The notes under the pieces: model-generated | The model's input: only the letters and a program-made list of their open reading frames with translations | What the model was told of the DNA's origin: nothing | Database searches by the model: none | Assembly (NCBI GenBank): GCA_022794265.1 | Contig: JAAWEK010000020.1 | Location: 1-64,000 of the forward strand | DNA: 64,000 bases | Reading direction: 5' to 3' | Source: Lachnospiraceae bacterium | Lineage (GTDB): Bacteria > Bacillota > Clostridia > Lachnospirales > Lachnospiraceae | Made by a program: the position numbers and the translations under genes | Part shown: piece by piece, positions 1 through 9,974 of the stretch | Layout of the letters: every line of letters begins with the position of its first letter | Numbering within the stretch: the stretch's first letter is position 1

Positions 1-3000
1 ATATATAACCCTTCCATCCTCTGCCAGAAGTTCATCTCCAACGATAAGGTTTGAAGCCGCCTTCCATTCCCCATTATACCTGCTTCCATTTTCTTCTACA
101 ATGTTCTTCACATAAAATGGATGAAACATCGTAGTCCTTATGTCATCCCCCTCCGACGTAATCACATGAACCAAAACATCCGTCTCTGTCACAGACACAT
201 TCGTTACTTTCGCAAGCACTTTTTCATTAATTTCCGTATCATATGACCAGACATAATCCCCGTCTACTATCTCATCAATCCGTCTCTCACCATCAGCCGT
301 ACTTACCAGTGTATCTCCCGTAAAACACTGACTTTTTAATGTAAACAATGATACTGCCAACCTAAGTGATTCAACTATTATTTTTTCCGGATCACCACTC
401 TTAACTGCTTCTACAAATGACCCCATATCCTGAGCTACACCTAATACCTTTAGCACCATTGTCGCCGCTTCTCCCAGCAAAGCTTTTGCAGCACAATTAA
501 TCAGTGTCTGGGTTATCATACCCTTTGCTATTGCCACTACAAGCCCGAATATATTTGCCTCTCCCGCAAATATCAGCCGCACCTGCTGCGCCACATCATA
601 CATCGTCACCGCCAGATTCGCCCAGGACATTATTTTTTTCACATTAAAATACGGCACAATCACACTGTTAATCGTACTCTGTATACTCTGGGCCACACTC
701 AATTCCGCCAGAGAAAAATACCCGCTTGGGTCCGTATACATCACCGGATTTGCATTTGCATACAGATACTTATGTAAACTAACAGGATTATCCAATGTCC
801 CCGCATACGTATCCATACTTGTAAATGTACCTGTTTCAGGGTTCATATACCTTGCCCTTAAATAATACAATCCGGTCGAAGCATTATACTGCTCTCCCGT
901 ATACAGATAATCATTCTCCGTGGTTCCGGTCTGCTTTAACAGATTTCCAAAGGCATCATACACATAAGTATCCGTTATAGCACTTACAACAGCACCGACT
1001 TCGGATACCCCGCTCTCTGCCAGCGCCGTCACCGAACCGTGTCCGTCCATAATATACTGTTTCTTCACAGACACATTCCCCATACCGGATACTAAGGAAC
1101 CATTATTATTATCCCTATCCCATATATCCACACAGATTAATTCTGTTCCTCTGGTATAAAACTTCTCCACACCATAAGAACCATCCCCGGACTTCTTCAG
1201 CTCCAAAGCCACCTGTGTCAGCGCATCAAAGGTATCATTCAGATAATAAACCGCCTCCTCCTCATTTACCTGCCTGGATACCCGGTTTCCCTCATAATCA
1301 TAGGTATAACTTTCAATTGTAACACTGTTCCCGCTGCTTACCGTAGCCGTAACCAGCCGGTTCTCTCCATTATAAGTATAAGTCTTATCCCTGCTTCCAC
1401 CATGCTCCGATACCAGATTACCATTGGCATCATAGGTATACGTTACAGGCGTTCCGCCATTCTCTGCCCTGGTCAGCTGGTTCAGATTATTATAGGCATA
1501 AACCGTCTTACCGGTTTCCACACTCTCGTCCAGACCGCATACCTCACCAGTCACTGCAGTCTCCTTTGATATCCGGTTGCTCACCGAATCATAGGAATAT
1601 TGATTCCGAATATTACCGGACCATAAAATATCCGCAAAGGAATTTCCTGTTTCCACACTGCCGGAAACCAGCTGCTTTAATTTCTGACTATCCAAAGACA
1701 CGCTTTCCGTAATATAAATCGTCTCCTCCATCAGTCTCAGCAGCTTATCATACCCATAATCCGTCCAAATCACTCTGGCATTCTCATCATCAGCAGAATC
1801 CCTGACGACCTCAACTGCCTGGGTTTTCTCTCCCGCATTACCGTAAACATAACCATAATACAACAGTATATTGGAATCCTTATCCGTTACCGTTTCATGG
1901 ATAAGCCTTGAACACTTATCATATACATAACGAACCGTCAGTCCTCCCTCATGTTTTACCACCGTACGGTTGCCAAGAGCATCGTACTCATACAAGGTTG
2001 CACTTCCGTCATGTCCCACAACTTTTACCATCCGTTCCATAAGGTCATACTCATAGAAAACGGTGCCCAAATCCACGCCATTTACATTGGTAGTAATGCC
2101 GCTTACCCGGTCTCCTGCTGTATATGCATATTTTATGATTCCCAAATCATAGGTTGACTTAGACGCAAGCCTGCTGTATTCATCATAAGCATAACGAATG
2201 ACTCCCAGGGAATCCGTAACTGCCGCCAGTCTTCCCAGTTCATCATAGGCATACACAGTATCCCCGTCCGTATTGGAAACCTTAAGGAGCCTCCCGGTTT
2301 CATCATAAAAATATTCCGTGGATTTACCTGCAAAATCCTTATATCCGGTCTGATAACCGTTTTCGTCATAGACAAACTCTGCCGTGGCTCCTGCGGAATT
2401 CACTGTGCGGATTAACCTACCGTCCCCGTCATATTCATAACGGGTCTCATTGCCGTTGGCATCGGTAACTTTGGTAAGTTCATACGTCTCATCATACTCA
2501 TAGGTATAAACACCGCCCATGGCATCCGTTACCGAAGTAAGATTGTCTGCATTATCATAGGTATATTTCGTGCGGTTGCCGTTTCTGTCTGTCCGGCAGG
2601 TAACTCTTCCTCTGGCATCATATTCCGTTTTTTCAGATGTTCCGTCCGGATAAATGATATCCGTCTGGTTTCCGTTGGCATCATATACAAAATTAAATTC
2701 ATTTCCTAATCCGTCGATGGTCTTTGTATGCAGAGAACGCTGGTCATATTCAAAAATTGTAACAATTCCATAAGCATCCGTAACAGAAGTATTCCGGTTC
2801 ATACTGTCATAGGTATAAGCCGTCACTCCGCCTGTAACTGATGTATAAATCAATACATTTCCATTGGCATCATAAGTATAACTCTCTTCCGTTCCGTCCG
2901 CATAGGCCTTTTTTAACAACCGGTTTAACTTATCATATGTCATTGTAATCCGGATTCCCATACGGCTGACTGCTGAAATATTATTTCCATTTAAATCATA

Positions 3001-6000
3001 TGTAAAATGCTCCGTTGTTCCATCCGGATATGCCACCATAATCAGATTATCCTGATTATCATAGGTATACTCTGTGCGGTTACCATCCGGTGTAATCATC
3101 GCTGTCCGGTTATTGCGGAAATCATATTCATAACCTGTCACTGCTCCCGTATTACTGATAACCGCAGTTACATTTCCTGCACTGTCATAACTATAGGTTG
3201 AGGTATATTCCCTGACCTGTCCGTCTGCTTCGGTTCTCCTTACGGTTACTCCGTTACACTTTCCTTCCGAATCATAGTTGTATGATGTGGTATTGCCATT
3301 TCCGTCTGTCTGAACCGTAAGATTTCCTTTAGAATCATAGGTCAGTGTCTGAACCAATCCAATACTGTCGGTTATGCCGGTGAGCTTTCCATCTTTTGCA
3401 TAAGATAACTCTGTTTCATTTCCAAGGGAATCTGTCAGCTCCGTCAGGTTTCCCTTATCATCATAATCCATTGTCATCACAATATTATCGGCAAACGAAA
3501 TACTGTTTACAAGATTTAACGTATTATATTCAATGGTCTCCGTTACACCATCTGCTGATGTCAGAGATTTTAAATTATTATCCCCGTCATAATTATAAGT
3601 CGTTACATTCCCCCTTGCATCCGTCTTTGTCAGTACATTATTATTTTCATCATACGTACTGCTTGTAACATTCCCCAGCGCATCCACAGTCTGCAGAATA
3701 TTTCCGTTGTCATCATAGGTATACACTGTAACATTTCCCATCTTGTCCCGTACAGTTTCCGTTTTACCCTCCAAATCATGGTCATACTCTACCCGGTTGC
3801 CCTCAGCATCTATGACAGCCACCAGTCTGCCATTCTCATCATATTCATTTCTGGCCACTGCCATTCCTGACGGGTCAATAATATCAATCAGATTATGGTC
3901 ATCATCATAGGTAAATGTAACGGTACGGTCCGCCTCATCCGTTACAGCAATTAGATTATCTTTACTATCATAGGCATAGGTCATGGAAGTAATGATATTT
4001 CCTACACTTCCCCGCTCTTCGGCCTTTATGATACGTCCCTGACGGTCTCTGGTAAATATTACTCCGTTACCGTCGGAATGTTTCAACCCGTTCTTGGAAA
4101 CAGATACCGTATTTCCGTTTGCATCCGTCATCTTTAACAAACCATGGCTGCCGTCCAGGTACAGCTTCGTTCCGTCTTTCCTTGTCAGAATATAGGAGCG
4201 GTTTTCAAACAGTCCGTCATCCCCCAGTAATAGCTGGTCGCCATAAACCAGGGCATGATTATCGCCGTTTAATTCCAGTTTCACATTTTTATCTGTTACA
4301 CACAGAAAAGAAATTTCTAACTCATAAATCGGAATCAGCCCCTGCCGTTCCGGTGAAAGCTTCAGCTCAAACCTGTCGCTGGTTCCGTCGCCGTATGTCA
4401 CGGTAATATCATGGCATGCGGTCTGTGTCATATAATAACCGGTAGAAAGTTTATTTCCCTGCTGAATCATCCGGTATCCCTGGGTAATATCCGAACTTTC
4501 CGTCAGTTTCACGCTCTGCATGCCAAGTTTCCAGCCCACACCAAAATCTCCGGAAGATTTATTTCTGCTGTCATAACTTCTGGTCACAGTAAGAGGAATA
4601 CCGGACACGCTGGCGCTGATATCCGTAAAGCTCAGATTCATATTTCCGATTTTCAGATTGCCTTCCACGTTTATGCTGCGCTCCACACGCATACGGTTTC
4701 CGCCGTTATCTACTACGGTAAGACGCAGCGCATATCTTCCGTTTTCCAGCATGGTAGTATCCAGTTCCCCCAGCACTCCATCTGTCACCGGCTCCGTTTT
4801 ATATGCAATCTGTCTGTACTCATCGGTTCCCTCCATACGATATTCCAAAATATAGTAAGCCATACTGGTTTCATCTGCAGCGGTTCCGGTAATCTCTGTC
4901 TTTGTACGAATGCTGCTGTCAGCCTCCGGTGTAAGAAAATAAGCTGCTGGGTGAACCCTGTCCGATTTATCAAAAAAACGGACGGTCTGTGATACCGTTT
5001 TTGTCTCTCCGTCTATCACGGCAGACAGAATTACTTCCGCTTCCCCTGCCGAATCAGCCTTAATATCTGCACTTCTTCCGAAAATGGTTACATCGGCGCC
5101 CTCAGCTGTAAGCGTTACATTCGAAGCAGATTCCGGATAAGTCATATATGCCTTTACCGTTTCCCCTACATTTGCAGTAAATCCTGAAAGAACAAGATTT
5201 AATTCCTTATCCTCAGTGTCTCCCGTACTTCCGCCGGTCTCCCCCTGATAACCGTCATCAATCATTCCCTGTTTCGTGACGGTCACCATATAGTCAGCCG
5301 TCCGCTTATTTCCTGCATGGTCTTCTGCTATTATCCGCACCCCATAATTTTCCTGACTGAAGCTTTCGTATGTATATTCTGCAATCCTTTCCTCAGATAT
5401 ATTCTCAAATCCATGAGCAATGGTAATCGGGGAAAGCAGGGTATTTTCATATTTTCTTCCTGTTAGAACCGTATATTCTTTTAGATTTTCATCATAAATC
5501 GTACCGGAAAGAACTAACTGTAATCCGCTGCCGGTAATTGCCGCTTTTAATTCTCCTGCGATTACCGGAGATATGGTATCCTCCTCTCTTCCGATTTCTC
5601 CCTTTTCTCCGGTTTCACTGCTTCCTTTAGTGTATGTAAAGGAAGCCCCCGATACACAGGTATTTCCCTCTGTATCCCAAGCCTTTAATTCAAGTATATA
5701 TGTACCGCTTTCCAGATTTTCTGTAGCAATGCTGCCAATCCGCTCATTCAAAACATCTTCTGTTCCAGCGGCTATTGTAGTTTTATCCCCTTCCTGCCCG
5801 GAAGGATACAAAACTAATTCATATCGTTCCAGTTTCGTCTCGTCCGTTACACTTCCTATAACTGTGATTTCCTTATTGTCTTGGGTAAGAAGAATATCAC
5901 TGATTTCTGCCTGTGGCGGTATCCGGTCCGATACCGTTTCTTCCACCGTAATCAGAAGTGTAGCCACACTTCTAAGACCTGCCATATCTTCTGCCGTGAT

Positions 6001-9000
6001 TTCTATTCTGTATACACCATTTATCAGTTGATCTGTATCGATTACGGCAATTACATCATTAATAATCTCTTCGGTTCCGCTACCAATCACCACCGGTTCC
6101 AGACCTTCTGTATCTGCTGCTTCGCTTTCATTTTCTGCTGTGCCTGTCTTAACATATGTTCTTGTAACGGTATAAGATTTTAATTGTTTATTATCGGTAA
6201 TACTTCCGATTATATCTGTTTTTCCACTGATTGCACCGTTGCCCGGAGACAGAATATCAATATTTGGTGGTGTTACATCGCTCTTATCCAGAATTGTAAC
6301 GGTTCTTGTCTCAGTGGAGGTATTTTTTCCAATATCTGTAGCAATAACGGTTATCTGGATTTCTCCTGCACTTTCTGCGCAAAAATCATATCTTCCATAA
6401 ACGTTCCCTAATTTATCTCCATTGATATAAACGGAAAAATCGGCAATACCGTAATCATCCGATGCTGAAGTTTCAATATAAAAAGTTTCTCCCGCTTCAA
6501 CCGTATCACTGCTCACTGTCAGGTCTATAACCGGCGGATTGGTATCTTCCGGCTCTGTAAAGACTCTGGCCTCTGATGTCTTGATGGCAGCCATGGCCGG
6601 ACGGCTTACGGTTCCCTCAATATCGGTTACAATATATTTCACAAGATAAGTGGTTCCCATTTCCGCTTCTGCCGGAAATCTTCCTTCTGTCCACTCTGTG
6701 TCACCCAGCTCCTTATAATAGAATTTTTCATCCCGGATTCCTTTTCTGCTGTCGGACGGGTGATCAGTATCCTCACTTTCATATATAACATTTACCATAC
6801 ATTTATTTCTGTCAGACGGTGACTGTGTAACCACCGCTGTCACCTTTGCTGTTGGACGATGCTGCGCTAAAATAAGTTTTTTATATTCATCTGTATCTGA
6901 CCATTTGATATAGGACTCCAGGCCAGGATTTCCTCCGGCCGGATTATCGCATACCCTGTGGCTTATTTCATATGCTCCGGCTTCGGTAAACATAGTAATT
7001 GGAGTTTCTCTTTTTATTTCCTGTACAGGGGTATTGCTTTCTCCAAATACAGAACCATCATATATATAATTCCACTCTTCCGCACCCACCGGATCATTGT
7101 CCGGGTCAAGATAAGTTTCCGTATATATCACTTCTTCATCGGTAGCCAACGTGTAGCCGATAGAATAATCTTTACTGTCAATATCCGCAATAATTGCCGA
7201 TACAATTCTGTTTACGCCTTCTTCCACAGAGACCTTATAATTTTCTTCTTCTCCCTCAGTACCTTCTTCATACCTTAGTTCAACGGTTTCCCCTTTTCCC
7301 TCCAAAGTATTCTGCAGGGCATTATATTGGTCAATTGTATTATCATTTCCTATTCCGAAAAACATGGCATCATTTCGCAGCATTGCTGAAGCAACGTCTG
7401 CCAGTCTGTCATTATCTGATAACTCCGGTACGGAAGTCTCGCTTAAATTTATAACATAATGATTTGTCCCCGGCGTCCATATATGGTTATTCACCACATC
7501 AGACAAACTTTCTCCGGTAATGGTCTGCATAACTATATTTTTAAAAGTAAAAAATGACTGCTGTCTGCAATTATGACTTATATGACTGATAATCGGACCA
7601 TAACCGTATGCCTCAACCCCGTCCTCTGGAAGAACGTATTCATTTACAATTAATTTATCACCGTCATACACCGTAAGAATATTTTTATCCACAATAATTT
7701 TAAAATGATGCTCCGCATACAAATCCGATATTTTAAACGTCTGTAATAATCTGCCTGTTTTTTGTACCGTAGAATAGGAGCCATTTCTAAACTTAGAGAG
7801 ATCCGTTTTATTCATCTGAACCAGTTTTAATCCGCTTTGCGTAACAAGAATACAATATCCCTGTATATAATTTTCTTCTTCCGATATCAGGGTATTAAAC
7901 AGAAAGCCGCCGCCCTCCATGCTGTGCCAGTCCGTTTTGTCTCTCTGCAAATCAAACTCAAACACTTTCCTGCTGCTGTCTTTATCATCAATATATAAAA
8001 AATCCTTTAATGGCGCCCGAAAATAACCTAACATCTGTATGTCTTTGCCGTCATACAGAATATGTTTCGGTAATTTCTGTCCATTAGAATCCTGATAATC
8101 ATAGTGATCAAATTCTTTCCAGGCAAACGTATCCTGTGCAGTAAGCGCAGATGAAGAAACTGTGCTTACCTTTGCCTCAATCCCCAGCTCTTTCAGCTTA
8201 TCTTTTACTCTTTCACCAGCGCTTACATATTGATTCAGTATATCCCGGTCCGCATTCCCTACCGTAAATATAATATCCGCAATCTTACTCTTCTCCAATG
8301 ACATGGAAGATTCCGGCGCCTGATTGACAATCTCAAATGTTTTTGATATTTCACCGCTTAAATATTCCGTTTCATGGACAAGCCCGGGAATAGTGTCCGT
8401 ATATGTTTCCTGCACATACAGCTTTACCATGTATTTCCCTACCGACGAAAGGTCATAGTTTACCTCTGTTTCATTACCAGCGGTCTGACTAATCAGTTCC
8501 TCTTCCTCAAATGCTCCGTTTCCGTTTTCATCATGATACAGTTTGTATATGCGTTTTGCAATCTCATCTCCCGCCTCCGAAACAGACCTATCAGTAACGG
8601 AAATATGGGCAATTCCCCGATTGTCCCGGAGATATATGGCATCCTCACTGTTAAATTTAAAATCTGCAACCGGCGCTTTATCCTCCCCAATAGTAATGTA
8701 TTTCTCCGCAGAAAATATATCCGTTCCATCGGTTGCGGCTACTGTGATGCGATAAGTTCCTGCCTCTTTAAATATTAATTCCCTATGATTCCACCTGGTT
8801 TTGGAATCATCGTATAATACCAGCCCTGTATTATCATTTCCTTTCTCAATTGTAATCCTGGTTTCATCCGGTAATAAAAATTCTGTTTCTCCCTGTATAT
8901 CAAGGTCTATGGCAATTTTCCTGTTTACCTTCTGATTACCTGATACATTTAACTCTATACTGTCAATCCGGGTGATATGCCTCCTTGGAACATAAGGGCA

Positions 9001-9783
9001 TACATATCCGGTATCATTCCATCCCTGAATTTTGACACAATTATTACCTGCTTTGTAATCACTGTAGGAAAGTGTTACCGAGCAGTTCCACAGTGTCTCT
9101 GCATTTCCTCTCCAGAACCGTAATTCTTTTGCCCCCTCGTCTTCTTTTGTTACCGTATATGTAAATACGTCTTCCTCTATTTCATTGACCAGTTTTACCG
9201 GTGAATATTTTTCTTTATCCCCATAATTTATATTAATATCCTGTCCGTTATTTTCCAGTTTGGATGCTCCGGTAAAGTTCACATAAAACTGTGCATCAGA
9301 TGTCTTCCAGTCCTTGAATTCATAATAATCCAGATAAATAATATCTCCCTCACGAAATCCCTCTTCCAAAGTTGCTGTTCCATCCCAGTAACCGTGTTCA
9401 TGAGTGATGGCATGATAGGTACTGTGGGTATCCCTGCCTCCTGCGCTCCATGAATTCCATTGCGTACTTCTGTCCGGGCTCAGCCGGTTAAATGTAACAT
9501 TATATGTGGTTGACGGTACCCGGACGCTCCACCGGTTTGCCGTCTCCTTTTTCATAATATATCGGTCATGCCCATTCGTGTTATCCACCATTTCAATTAC
9601 AGCGTTATCATTACCCAGCCAGTGTTCCGGCGTATCATCCGCCAGATAAAGGGTTGTGTAGGATGCAGCAGCTTTTACAATATCTGTAAAACTCTCCAGA
9701 CCCAGACTTGTAAACAAAATTGCTACTGTTAATACAATGGATAAAATTTTTCTGATAGTGCTCTTCTTCATTAATTTTTTCAT
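1..9783 (-). CDS. Giant secreted Rhs/YD-repeat protein with HINT domain; 3' end outside window
   Basis: This frame is open from the ATG at 9783 (GGAGG seven bases upstream) to the left edge, giving at least 3,261 residues. Residues 1-40 form a signal peptide. Residues about 42-125 resemble a CBM26-type starch-binding module (FNRLSPDRSTQWNSW). A long middle carries several Ig/cadherin-like modules (about 920-1700). From about 1708 an Rhs entry region leads into roughly forty YD repeats (about 1930-2960, YTYDANGNL type), then an Rhs core (LYYLRARYMNPETG, near 2973) and a hydrophobic stretch. A HINT domain starts at Cys3153 (CFTGDTLVSTADGE) and includes His3221 in FHPFYV. In polymorphic toxins a HINT domain precedes and releases the C-terminal toxin. 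That toxin, and any immunity gene, would lie left of position 1. It is last in a seven-gene co-directional run but also has its own candidate promoter. Confidence 0.93.
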   Translation of the reverse strand, partial: MKKLMKKSTIRKILSIVLTVAILFTSLGLESFTDIVKAAASYTTLYLADDTPEHWLGNDNAVIEMVDNTNGHDRYIMKKETANRWSVRVPSTTYNVTFNRLSPDRSTQWNSWSAGGRDTHSTYHAITHEHGYWDGTATLEEGFREGDIIYLDYYEFKDWKTSDAQFYVNFTGASKLENNGQDININYGDKEKYSPVKLVNEIEEDVFTYTVTKEDEGAKELRFWRGNAETLWNCSVTLSYSDYKAGNNCVKIQGWNDTGYVCPYVPRRHITRIDSIELNVSGNQKVNRKIAIDLDIQGETEFLLPDETRITIEKGNDNTGLVLYDDSKTRWNHRELIFKEAGTYRITVAATDGTDIFSAEKYITIGEDKAPVADFKFNSEDAIYLRDNRGIAHISVTDRSVSEAGDEIAKRIYKLYHDENGNGAFEEEELISQTAGNETEVNYDLSSVGKYMVKLYVQETYTDTIPGLVHETEYLSGEISKTFEIVNQAPESSMSLEKSKIADIIFTVGNADRDILNQYVSAGERVKDKLKELGIEAKVSTVSSSALTAQDTFAWKEFDHYDYQDSNGQKLPKHILYDGKDIQMLGYFRAPLKDFLYIDDKDSSRKVFEFDLQRDKTDWHSMEGGGFLFNTLISEEENYIQGYCILVTQSGLKLVQMNKTDLSKFRNGSYSTVQKTGRLLQTFKISDLYAEHHFKIIVDKNILTVYDGDKLIVNEYVLPEDGVEAYGYGPIISHISHNCRQQSFFTFKNIVMQTITGESLSDVVNNHIWTPGTNHYVINLSETSVPELSDNDRLADVASAMLRNDAMFFGIGNDNTIDQYNALQNTLEGKGETVELRYEEGTEGEEENYKVSVEEGVNRIVSAIIADIDSKDYSIGYTLATDEEVIYTETYLDPDNDPVGAEEWNYIYDGSVFGESNTPVQEIKRETPITMFTEAGAYEISHRVCDNPAGGNPGLESYIKWSDTDEYKKLILAQHRPTAKVTAVVTQSPSDRNKCMVNVIYESEDTDHPSDSRKGIRDEKFYYKELGDTEWTEGRFPAEAEMGTTYLVKYIVTDIEGTVSRPAMAAIKTSEARVFTEPEDTNPPVIDLTVSSDTVEAGETFYIETSASDDYGIADFSVYINGDKLGNVYGRYDFCAESAGEIQITVIATDIGKNTSTETRTVTILDKSDVTPPNIDILSPGNGAISGKTDIIGSITDNKQLKSYTVTRTYVKTGTAENESEAADTEGLEPVVIGSGTEEIINDVIAVIDTDQLINGVYRIEITAEDMAGLRSVATLLITVEETVSDRIPPQAEISDILLTQDNKEITVIGSVTDETKLERYELVLYPSGQEGDKTTIAAGTEDVLNERIGSIATENLESGTYILELKAWDTEGNTCVSGASFTYTKGSSETGEKGEIGREEDTISPVIAGELKAAITGSGLQLVLSGTIYDENLKEYTVLTGRKYENTLLSPITIAHGFENISEERIAEYTYESFSQENYGVRIIAEDHAGNKRTADYMVTVTKQGMIDDGYQGETGGSTGDTEDKELNLVLSGFTANVGETVKAYMTYPESASNVTLTAEGADVTIFGRSADIKADSAGEAEVILSAVIDGETKTVSQTVRFFDKSDRVHPAAYFLTPEADSSIRTKTEITGTAADETSMAYYILEYRMEGTDEYRQIAYKTEPVTDGVLGELDTTMLENGRYALRLTVVDNGGNRMRVERSINVEGNLKIGNMNLSFTDISASVSGIPLTVTRSYDSRNKSSGDFGVGWKLGMQSVKLTESSDITQGYRMIQQGNKLSTGYYMTQTACHDITVTYGDGTSDRFELKLSPERQGLIPIYELEISFLCVTDKNVKLELNGDNHALVYGDQLLLGDDGLFENRSYILTRKDGTKLYLDGSHGLLKMTDANGNTVSVSKNGLKHSDGNGVIFTRDRQGRIIKAEERGSVGNIITSMTYAYDSKDNLIAVTDEADRTVTFTYDDDHNLIDIIDPSGMAVARNEYDENGRLVAVIDAEGNRVEYDHDLEGKTETVRDKMGNVTVYTYDDNGNILQTVDALGNVTSSTYDENNNVLTKTDARGNVTTYNYDGDNNLKSLTSADGVTETIEYNTLNLVNSISFADNIVMTMDYDDKGNLTELTDSLGNETELSYAKDGKLTGITDSIGLVQTLTYDSKGNLTVQTDGNGNTTSYNYDSEGKCNGVTVRRTEADGQVREYTSTYSYDSAGNVTAVISNTGAVTGYEYDFRNNRTAMITPDGNRTEYTYDNQDNLIMVAYPDGTTEHFTYDLNGNNISAVSRMGIRITMTYDKLNRLLKKAYADGTEESYTYDANGNVLIYTSVTGGVTAYTYDSMNRNTSVTDAYGIVTIFEYDQRSLHTKTIDGLGNEFNFVYDANGNQTDIIYPDGTSEKTEYDARGRVTCRTDRNGNRTKYTYDNADNLTSVTDAMGGVYTYEYDETYELTKVTDANGNETRYEYDGDGRLIRTVNSAGATAEFVYDENGYQTGYKDFAGKSTEYFYDETGRLLKVSNTDGDTVYAYDELGRLAAVTDSLGVIRYAYDEYSRLASKSTYDLGIIKYAYTAGDRVSGITTNVNGVDLGTVFYEYDLMERMVKVVGHDGSATLYEYDALGNRTVVKHEGGLTVRYVYDKCSRLIHETVTDKDSNILLYYGYVYGNAGEKTQAVEVVRDSADDENARVIWTDYGYDKLLRLMEETIYITESVSLDSQKLKQLVSGSVETGNSFADILWSGNIRNQYSYDSVSNRISKETAVTGEVCGLDESVETGKTVYAYNNLNQLTRAENGGTPVTYTYDANGNLVSEHGGSRDKTYTYNGENRLVTATVSSGNSVTIESYTYDYEGNRVSRQVNEEEAVYYLNDTFDALTQVALELKKSGDGSYGVEKFYTRGTELICVDIWDRDNNNGSLVSGMGNVSVKKQYIMDGHGSVTALAESGVSEVGAVVSAITDTYVYDAFGNLLKQTGTTENDYLYTGEQYNASTGLYYLRARYMNPETGTFTSMDTYAGTLDNPVSLHKYLYANANPVMYTDPSGYFSLAELSVAQSIQSTINSVIVPYFNVKKIMSWANLAVTMYDVAQQVRLIFAGEANIFGLVVAIAKGMITQTLINCAAKALLGEAATMVLKVLGVAQDMGSFVEAVKSGDPEKIIVESLRLAVSLFTLKSQCFTGDTLVSTADGERRIDEIVDGDYVWSYDTEINEKVLAKVTNVSVTETDVLVHVITSEGDDIRTTMFHPFYVKNIVEENGSRYNGEWKAASNLIVGDELLAEDGRVIY

Positions 9784-9821
9784 ATGTCCCTCCGTATTTT
9801 TTATCAATTTGTAAATATATT

Positions 9822-9839
9822 GATACAATTAATTGTATC
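9822..9839. promoter_or_regulatory. 18-bp perfect palindrome in Rhs leader, candidate operator
   Basis: GATACAATTAATTGTATC is a perfect 18-bp palindrome placed about 8-25 bases after the predicted Rhs transcription start. The position suits a roadblock-type repressor site. There is no loop, so an RNA hairpin is less likely. No regulator can be assigned. Confidence 0.4.
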
Positions 9840-9853
9840 TATCCATTGTATTT

Positions 9854-9882
9854 AATTTAACAATATTTGTATTTAATGTCAA
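9854..9882 (-). promoter_or_regulatory. Candidate sigma-A promoter of the Rhs gene
   Basis: On the minus strand a perfect -35 box TTGACA (9882-9877) is followed by a 17-base spacer and TAAATT (9859-9854, 4/6 match to TATAAT). The predicted start near 9847 leaves a leader of about 63 bases before the Rhs ATG. It would let the Rhs gene be transcribed apart from the upstream operon. Confidence 0.5.
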
Positions 9883-9974
9883 ACCTTTTCCATCGACATT
9901 ATTCGACAAAATCCTCTTTTTCTCAAATAAATTTTCCAATCATTCTCATGGCTTTTCCCTATAATACAACTCCT

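Noticed and set aside
900-4000. Regularly spaced repeats that could suggest a CRISPR array
   Set aside because: The periodicity is about 60-65 bases, the units are degenerate at DNA level and encode YD repeats in one continuous frame.
1951-9700. Many plus-strand ORFs opposite the Rhs gene, including one of 193 codons at 4411-4992
   Set aside because: They are antisense shadows of a long coding frame with repeated codon patterns; none has a ribosome site or recognisable domain.
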